DNA of 9,275 nucleotides from SURF-32 sp964648365 (GTDB lineage: Bacteria; Planctomycetota; Phycisphaerae; UBA1845), in the NCBI GenBank assembly GCA_964648365.1, contig CAZYLK010000215.1:1-9275 (forward strand), given 5' to 3'. Positions 6,787 to 9,275 of the stretch are shown here, in pieces (the first letter of the stretch is position 1; each line of letters opens with the position of its first letter). A model generated the notes under the pieces. The model saw only the letters and a list, made by a program, of their open reading frames with translations. It was not told where the DNA came from and searched no databases. A program made the position numbers and the translations under genes.

Positions 6787-6822
6787 AGAAGCAAGGCTAC
6801 TCGTTGAACTATAGCCCGTTCA

Positions 6823-6868
6823 CTCAGAGCCCCGGTGTTCGCTCAGAGCCCCGGCATTCATGCCGGGG
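6823..6868 (+). repeat. 13-bp direct repeat leading into an 8-bp stem-loop
   Basis: CTCAGAGCCCCGG occurs at 6823-6835 and again at 6842-6854, a 19-bp period. The second copy runs into the perfect hairpin CCCCGGCA-TTCA-TGCCGGGG (6849-6868). TTGG rather than a T-run follows, so it is a weak terminator candidate. I recall similar CCGGCATNNATGCCGG palindromes as dispersed repeats in planctomycete DNA; that is memory, not a search. Confidence 0.65.
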
Positions 6869-6900
6869 TTGGAGAGGTGAGAAGGTATGAGTGTATGCGT

Positions 6901-6956
6901 GTATGAAGGTATGAAGGTATGAAGGTATGAAGGTATGAAGGTATGAAGGTATGAAG
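6901..6956 (+). repeat. Seven perfect copies of the octamer GTATGAAG
   Basis: Seven identical octamers run head to tail without error, preceded at 6881-6900 by decayed copies. Rotated, the unit is GGTATGAA, which differs from the GGCACGAA unit of the previous spacer only by two C-to-T changes. Perfect identity implies recent expansion or ongoing homogenisation. The remaining spacer DNA (6957-7150) shows no gene or clear element. Confidence 0.9.
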
Positions 6957-7150
6957 GACGTAAGGGAAGAAGGGAAGCGATTCGATGTACACCAGCCCCC
7001 GCGTTCACCTGGCGCCGCGAGGGTTATGCCGGACCCTGGGCAGGCGATGAGACGCCAAATCCCCCCGGTTGAGCCGATCAAGCTGGCCCCCGCCGCGCGA
7101 CGATTGACCGTCCCATGCGGCGGTACGCTCGACCCGCTTCCCTTAATGCC

Positions 7151-7222
7151 TTACTCCCTTACTCCCTCACTCCCTCACTCCCTTACTCCCTCCCTCCCTT
7201 ACCCCCTTACCCCCTTACTCCG
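7151..7222 (+). repeat. Pyrimidine-rich octamer tandem tract before the ABC ATPase
   Basis: Nine octamers (TTACTCCC, TCACTCCC, TCCCTCCC, TTACCCCC and a final TTACTCCG) end nine bases before the GTG start. Positions 7153-7191 are the exact reverse complement of 6742-6780. The tract leaves the ATPase start without any purine-rich ribosome binding site. It is readable in frame with the ATPase, but the product (PYSLTPSLPYS-like) is repeat-encoded and not part of the real protein. Confidence 0.9.
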
Positions 7223-7231
7223 TTCCGCCCC

Positions 7232-8473
7232 GTGATCGAACTCACCAACGTCACCCGCGTCTACCCGATGGGCGTCACCGAAGTGCGGGCGCTGAACGGG
7301 GTGAGTCTGCGCATCGACGAGGGGGAGTTCGTGGCGATCGTCGGCTCGTCCGGCAGCGGCAAGAGCACCATGATGCACGTGCTGGGATGCCTCGACCGCC
7401 CCACCAGCGGCGAGTATCGCCTGCGCGGGCAGGCCGTGTCGGCGCTCTCCGACCGGCAGCTCGCCCGCGTGCGCAATCGCAATATCGGCTTTGTCTTTCA
7501 GACGTTCAACTTGGTCAGCCGGGCCAGCGCGTGGGAGAACGTCTCCCTGCCGCTGTTCTACGCTCGGCAGACGCGCACCAAGACCAGCGCCCTCGATGCG
7601 CTGCAGCGCGTCAATCTCGCCCAGCGCGCCGATCACGCCCCGAATGAACTCTCCGGCGGCGAACGCCAGCGCGTCGCCATCGCCCGCGCGATCGTCAACC
7701 GACCGGCGCTGATCCTCGCCGATGAGCCGACGGGCAATCTCGACACGCGCACCGGCGATCAGATCATGGCGATTTTTCACCGCCTGCATCGGGCGGGGGC
7801 GACGATCGTCCTCGTGACGCACGAGCCGGACATCGCCGCCCAGGCCGACCGCATCGTCACCATGCGCGACGGGCTGATCGTCGAAGATCGCGCAAACGGC
7901 GAAAAACGGTATCCGCCGGGGTTCGACCCCGATGCCGGCCCGGAGGGCAACGGCTCGGCATCGGCCGCAAGCCCGGCAGACAGTCTCCGACCGCGCACGG
8001 CGGAGGATGACGCAGCCGCGACGACCCTTGCCGGCACGCACGCGGGCGTCACCGTCCATCCGCAGGCGGCAAAGGCGGCGCATTGGGCGCTGACCGGCCC
8101 GCTGTGCGTGGTGGGCATGATCCTGCTTCGACTGGTGGCGTGGCTGGTAGATCTTAAGGGATTCCCCGCCATTGTCTCCTCGGTGACGTTTCTGGTTCTG
8201 CTGGCCATCGCCGTCGCGAGTCCGGTGTGCGGCATCATCTACGGCCGGAAGGCGGCCCGGTGGATCCGCATGGCGCCGGAGCGGTTTACGGGCCTGGGAA
8301 GGGCGCGGCTGGCGTTCTGGGGATCTATCGCCCAGGTGCTGCTGCTGGGGACCGCGCTGGCCCTCATCAGCCTGGCGATCGCCTGGTCGATCCGGAACGG
8401 GCGGTTCCCATCGCAACGGGCGGCGGATTCCGCGGCCGCGCCGGTATCAGGGAACCACGCGTCGAGCGACTAA
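7232..8473 (+). CDS. MacB/LolD-type ABC ATPase with a three-helix membrane extension
   Basis: Residues 1-219 form a complete ABC ATPase that would power an exporter or lipoprotein-type transporter. It has Walker A GSSGSGKST (38-46), Q-loop Gln90, signature LSGGE (140-144), Walker B ILADE (161-165) with the family mark PTGNLD, and H-loop His197. After an Ala/Gly/Pro-rich linker (about 220-280) come three hydrophobic segments at about 286-306, 312-337 and 361-385. Between the last two lies GRKAARWIRMAPERFTGLGRARLAFWG, which resembles the small-membrane-domain family DUF4190. Family ATPases usually end near 220-250 residues. The extension is too short for a MacB permease and lacks its large periplasmic domain. 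GTG 7232 is chosen because the first beta strand (IELTNVTRVY) begins there; no ribosome binding site is visible. The adaptor gene lies upstream; no FtsX-like permease is in the window. Confidence 0.92.
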   Translation: MIELTNVTRVYPMGVTEVRALNGVSLRIDEGEFVAIVGSSGSGKSTMMHVLGCLDRPTSGEYRLRGQAVSALSDRQLARVRNRNIGFVFQTFNLVSRASAWENVSLPLFYARQTRTKTSALDALQRVNLAQRADHAPNELSGGERQRVAIARAIVNRPALILADEPTGNLDTRTGDQIMAIFHRLHRAGATIVLVTHEPDIAAQADRIVTMRDGLIVEDRANGEKRYPPGFDPDAGPEGNGSASAASPADSLRPRTAEDDAAATTLAGTHAGVTVHPQAAKAAHWALTGPLCVVGMILLRLVAWLVDLKGFPAIVSSVTFLVLLAIAVASPVCGIIYGRKAARWIRMAPERFTGLGRARLAFWGSIAQVLLLGTALALISLAIAWSIRNGRFPSQRAADSAAAPVSGNHASSD

Positions 8474-8498
8474 CGCCGTGGCGAGCGGTGGGTGAAGG

Positions 8499-8517
8499 CC
8501 CCGTCGTGAATACGGGG
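8499..8517 (+). terminator. Small stem-loop after the ABC ATPase
   Basis: CCCCGT-(7 nt)-ACGGGG forms a perfect 6-bp stem 25 bases after the ATPase stop codon. No T-run follows, and the next gene's ribosome binding site begins six bases later. It could weaken read-through or fold the leader of the next gene. It is a weak call. Confidence 0.25.
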
Positions 8518-8538
8518 ACTCCGAGGGGAGCGTGGCGT

Positions 8539-9275
8539 ATGTCGCGTGCGTGTGAATTGTTGTCCCTGATGGTGGTTGTGGCGGGGATGCCGAGCGCCGA
8601 CGGGCCGGGAGGTGCGGTCGCGGCGGTCAATCGGGAACGGATCGCGCTGCCGTGGCCGATCGGTCAGGCGGCGGAGGCCGGAGCTGCGGCAGACGCGTCG
8701 CGGGGGCTGTCGTCCGCGACCATGCTCTCCGGCTTTCAGGCGTTCGACGATGCTTTCAACGGCATCTCACCCGCCTGCCCCAACATCGCCGTCGGCCACA
8801 ATCACATCGTCGCTGTTTCCAACAACGGCATCCGCTTTTTCACCAAGTCGGGCGAGATGACGTACGACAACACGTTCTCCGGCAGCAATGGCTTCTTCCC
8901 CGGCGGCGGCACGCCGTTCAATCCGCAAGTGCTGTTCGATCCGCACTCGGGGCGATTCGTGGTGGCGGGCTACTACACCTATGCCTTCGACGACTTCATC
9001 ACGGTCGCCATCTCGGACGACGGCGACCCGAACGGGGCGTGGAGTCTTCACTCGATCGACGTGAACTCGGCGAACGGCATACCGCTGTTCGACGGCGACC
9101 GGATCACGCTCGGCGTCGACGCCGATACGATCTACGCCCACTGCGACTTTTATTTTGCCGGCAATCCGCAGGATCCCTTCAGCCACGGCTTCATCTTCTC
9201 CGTCGACAAGAAGGAATTGATGCGCGGCCGGACACCGCGGGTGGTGGCGGTGGAGCCGTTCGAGTTCCCGCTGGC
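8539..9275 (+). CDS. Secreted protein, likely beta-propeller type (3' end outside the window)
   Basis: The frame stays open from ATG 8539 to the window edge, giving 245 codons. GAGGGGAG eight bases upstream supports the start. Residues 1-20 form a short signal peptide (LLSLMVVVAG core, ending PSA). The rest has the style of large exported bacterial proteins with repeated beta-blades: VGHNHIVAVSNNGIRFFTKSG near 84-104, VLFDPHSGRFVVAGYY near 131-146, ITVAISDDGDPNGAW at 154-168, and DGDRITLGVDADTIYAH from 185. The pattern of 'observed data', 'DP-sGRfvv' and 'avSd..DPnG.W' recalls a sialidase/propeller-like extracellular family common in Planctomycetota, which I cannot name precisely. No catalytic residues can be assigned. 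A dockerin-like or sorting tail may lie beyond the edge. Confidence 0.8.
   Translation, partial: MSRACELLSLMVVVAGMPSADGPGGAVAAVNRERIALPWPIGQAAEAGAAADASRGLSSATMLSGFQAFDDAFNGISPACPNIAVGHNHIVAVSNNGIRFFTKSGEMTYDNTFSGSNGFFPGGGTPFNPQVLFDPHSGRFVVAGYYTYAFDDFITVAISDDGDPNGAWSLHSIDVNSANGIPLFDGDRITLGVDADTIYAHCDFYFAGNPQDPFSHGFIFSVDKKELMRGRTPRVVAVEPFEFPL

Noticed and set aside
7104..7129. Promoter for the ABC ATPase (TTGACC with TACGCT)
   Set aside because: The spacer is only 14 bp and the -10 is poor; no usable promoter is seen in this spacer.
7115..7231. ATG at 7115 as the ATPase start
   Set aside because: It would add about 39 residues encoded mostly by octamer repeats; the ABC fold begins right at the GTG at 7232.

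Overview
The window looks like a piece of a high-GC chromosome from a planctomycete, most likely Phycisphaerae-like. The main clues are a secreted protein ending in the paired Asp-rich EF-hand/dockerin-like tail typical of that group (pattern DxDxDxDLxD...FQNxFTG), several large secreted proteins of Planctomycetota type, and long repeat-filled intergenic regions. The taxonomic call rests on recalled protein style, not on a marker gene.

Layout. Positions 1-458 hold no convincing gene but contain a promoter-like sequence and five clean stem-loops, two of them just past the 3' end of the first gene. Positions 459-1277 (minus) encode a secreted lectin-like protein with a dockerin-like tail. An 83-bp divergent spacer separates it from a 569-residue secreted, Asp/Gly-rich beta-solenoid-like protein (1361-3070, plus). 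An 85-nt nested stem-loop follows (3102-3186), then a gene-free stretch with three 23-bp palindromic repeats (3534-3598) and a plausible promoter. Alanine dehydrogenase (ald, 3830-4942) comes next with all its key residues. A MacA/HlyD-type periplasmic adaptor (5279-6706) and a MacB/LolD-type ABC ATPase (7232-8473) follow. The ATPase carries an unusual three-helix C-terminal membrane extension. The window ends inside another secreted protein gene (8539 to the edge).

How the genes work together. The adaptor and the ATPase probably belong to one export or lipoprotein-sorting type transporter, but no FtsX/MacB-type permease lies in the window. The dockerin-like protein, the solenoid protein and the last partial gene are all predicted to be exported, so the region is biased toward the cell envelope. 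Alanine dehydrogenase stands alone as a metabolic gene.

The most striking non-coding signal is a set of octamer (8-bp period) tandem repeats in the two spacers around the adaptor gene. In each spacer the purine-rich strand follows the upstream stop codon and the complementary pyrimidine-rich strand sits just before the next start codon. In the adaptor-ATPase spacer the two tracts share a perfect 39-bp inverted repeat in which even the order of variant octamers is kept. I see no CRISPR array, tRNA, rRNA, transposase, or clear new defence or biosynthetic system.
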